30,060 nucleotides of DNA from JBFJKD01 sp041600415 (GTDB taxonomy: Bacteria; Pseudomonadota; Gammaproteobacteria; Pseudomonadales; Porticoccaceae). Below, one piece after another: positions 29,933 through 30,060 of this stretch; positions within the stretch are counted from its first letter, which is position 1; each line of letters begins with the position of its first letter. The stretch covers positions 1-30,060 of the forward strand of contig JBFIKF010000012.1 in assembly GCA_041600415.1 (NCBI GenBank), written 5' to 3'. Position numbers and translations under genes: made by a program. Below the pieces are notes generated by a model that saw nothing but the letters and a program-made list of their open reading frames with translations, had not been told where the DNA came from and did no database searches.

Positions 29933-30060
29933 TCAGGCCCCGGTGGTGACCCCCATAAAGCGGTCGTTGAGCTCCCGCGAATGGTAAAAAATCGCCTGCC
30001 CCGTGCGATCCGCCGTCCACGTCAGTACCGGTGTGTCCGGGTACACATAACTGTCCTCGC
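29933..30060 (-). CDS. C-terminal fragment of an unidentified protein (cut by window edge)
   Basis: The minus-strand frame is open from the right edge to a TGA at 29935-29933 and encodes 42 residues ending FMGVTTGA. The stretch YPDTPVLTWTADRTGQ, then FYHSRELNDRFMG, looks like real protein with no low-complexity bias, and the gene ends 15 nt before the GlcG-like start, so it is probably the upstream member of the operon. I do not recognise the family from this short piece. Confidence 0.6.
   Translation of the reverse strand, partial: EDSYVYPDTPVLTWTADRTGQAIFYHSRELNDRFMGVTTGA

Overview
The window looks like chromosomal DNA of a hydrocarbon- or aromatic-degrading gammaproteobacterium, probably marine. 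This rests on gene content: many Rieske ring-hydroxylating oxygenases (RHDs), dihydrodiol dehydrogenases, a meta-cleavage hydrolase, and a naphthalene-type isomerase and aldolase. I cannot name the genus. I found no tRNA, rRNA, CRISPR array, transcriptional regulator, integrase or transposase gene.

Left block (1-5.5 kb): a minus-strand run holds a limonene-epoxide-hydrolase-like NTF2-fold protein, a TphB/PdxA2-like dehydrogenase, a TphA2-like RHD alpha subunit and the N-terminus of a naphthalene-dioxygenase-type alpha subunit cut by the window edge. Divergent to it are an aldehyde dehydrogenase, ending in a clear intrinsic terminator, and a VOC-family protein.

Accessory island (about 5.5-9.9 kb): a cytochrome c' and cytochrome b561 pair sits among short diverged repeats. 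Next comes a fragment of integron cassette array on the minus strand with one textbook attC site (9032-9113). It carries a small membrane-anchored protein cassette and a two-gene presumptive defence unit: an HNH_2 endonuclease with an EVE/PUA-like N-terminal region, and an AbiV-like HEPN protein. No integrase is present, so it resembles a CALIN (cluster of attC sites lacking an integrase). Diverged direct repeats of about 140 bp lie on both sides of the island.

Middle block (9.9-15.9 kb): an Asp/Glu racemase, a ketopantoate-reductase-family protein, a DapA-family hydratase-aldolase-like protein, a GabD-like aldehyde dehydrogenase, an AEC-family permease and a small DUF2173-like protein.

Right block (15.9-30.06 kb): every gene is on the minus strand. 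In transcription order these are an unidentified C-terminus, a GlcG/HbpS-like protein, a ferredoxin-NAD reductase, a Rieske ferredoxin, a TphA3/TphA2-like beta-alpha pair, a 2-hydroxychromene-2-carboxylate isomerase, a BenAB-like alpha-beta pair, an HpaB-like flavin monooxygenase and a second BenAB/AntAB-like pair. A strong hairpin terminator follows. After it come a meta-cleavage-product hydrolase, a NahAc/BphA-like alpha-beta pair and a BphB-like cis-dihydrodiol dehydrogenase.

Together there are six RHD alpha subunits (one partial) and four beta subunits, but only one visible ferredoxin and one reductase. The likely logic is that several oxygenases attack different aromatic or aromatic-acid substrates while sharing one electron chain. 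SDR and TphB-type dehydrogenases re-aromatise the diols. The isomerase, aldolase and aldehyde dehydrogenases process a naphthalene-like side chain. An extradiol ring-cleavage dioxygenase is conspicuously missing from the window. Substrates cannot be assigned from sequence alone.
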